DNA from: Solobacterium sp.
Lineage (GTDB): Bacteria > Bacillota_I > Bacilli_A > Erysipelotrichales > Erysipelotrichaceae
DNA length: 6,461 bases
Direction of reading: 5' to 3'
Assembly (NCBI GenBank): GCA_016291725.1
Contig: JAEEYJ010000155.1
Span: 1-6,461 of the forward strand
The translations under genes were made by a program, and so were the position numbers. This document shows positions 6,152 through 6,461 of this stretch, one piece after another. Each line of letters opens with the position of its first letter. The first letter of the stretch is position 1. The notes under the pieces are model-generated. The model did no database searches. It was not told where the DNA came from and worked only from the letters and a program-made list of their open reading frames with translations.

Positions 6152-6461
6152 ATGAAAAATCAGAAAAGAACAAATCACCTCGTGACAGCAGTCATTATTC
6201 TGCAGATTATACTGTTGATGGCTCTGACATGGAAATTCGGTATACAGCGTCTTGACGGTGATGATACTGCGGAAATGGTCCTTGCGAATCTGGTGGCGAG
6301 GGAAGGCGGTATCTTGAGCCGGAATTGGTATTATTCAACGGAACTGCGGGTACTGAACAACCAGGTCGTCATGTCTTTGCTGTTCCGTGTATTTGATGAC
6401 TGGCATGTAGTCCGTACACTCGGTACAGGCATCATGGTCAGTATATTGGTGCTGTCTTTGC
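6152..6461 (+). CDS. N-terminus of a multi-pass membrane protein, possibly GT-C type glycosyltransferase (partial)
   Basis: The frame is open from ATG 6152 (or the in-frame ATG 6143, just after a stop at 6137-6139) to the end of the window, giving 103 visible residues. A basic N-terminus is followed by a hydrophobic segment (about 9-30) and then a loop with LDGDDTAEMVLANL (34-47) and a tyrosine-rich WYYSTELR. A second hydrophobic stretch begins near residue 90. An acidic motif in the first outward loop after one membrane helix is the pattern of GT-C glycosyltransferases that use polyprenyl-phosphate sugars, but the evidence is one motif in a fragment. The ribosome binding site is poor for both starts, and the 5' region looks more AT-rich than the neighbours. 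No terminator was recognised between 6077 and 6142, so read-through from the radical SAM gene is possible. Confidence 0.65.
   Translation, partial: MKNQKRTNHLVTAVIILQIILLMALTWKFGIQRLDGDDTAEMVLANLVAREGGILSRNWYYSTELRVLNNQVVMSLLFRVFDDWHVVRTLGTGIMVSILVLSL

Noticed and set aside
6126..6156. Promoter-like TTGCCT with TATGAA before the last gene
   Set aside because: The -10 would overlap the start codon and neither box is close to consensus in its key positions.

Overview
The window looks like chromosomal DNA of a low- to mid-GC Bacillota. The evidence is purine-rich GGAGG-type ribosome binding sites, a T-box leader, a diacylglyceryl-type lipoprotein, intrinsic terminators with T tails, and an anaerobe-type activating radical SAM enzyme (NrdG2-like). 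The protein style is reminiscent of gut Erysipelotrichia, but that placement is an impression and was not tested. All recognised genes lie on the + strand.

Layout. (1) Positions 1-711 hold the 3' part of an unrecognised acidic, Tyr-rich protein, followed by a hairpin terminator. (2) Positions 773-1035 hold a promoter tucked into that terminator and a complete T-box riboswitch: stem I with specifier loop, T-box sequence, and mutually exclusive antiterminator and terminator. Between the T-box terminator and the first transporter gene lies a 26-codon ORF rich in arginine codons, including CGA CGA CGA, whose stop overlaps the next start. (3) Positions 1136-3554 hold a polar amino acid ABC importer operon: lipoprotein substrate-binding protein, single permease, ATPase. 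It ends in an intrinsic terminator. (4) Positions 3581-6076 hold a second operon: TPR protein, DUF4037-type putative nucleotidyltransferase, and NrdG2-type radical SAM activase, tightly spaced or overlapping. (5) From 6152 to the window end is the start of a multi-pass membrane protein that may be a GT-C type glycosyltransferase.

How it fits together. The T-box should couple importer expression to the charging of one tRNA. Specifier-loop geometry suggests CGU (arginine), and the Arg-rich small ORF downstream points the same way independently, so the importer is probably for arginine or a related cationic amino acid.

The most striking feature is the substrate-binding protein. Its halves are in swapped order: the family's C-terminal half follows the signal peptide, and the family's N-terminal half ends the protein. 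The break falls at one place inside lobe 2, so the two pieces together make about one complete binding protein. This looks like a natural circular permutation, or the remnant of a tandem binding protein.
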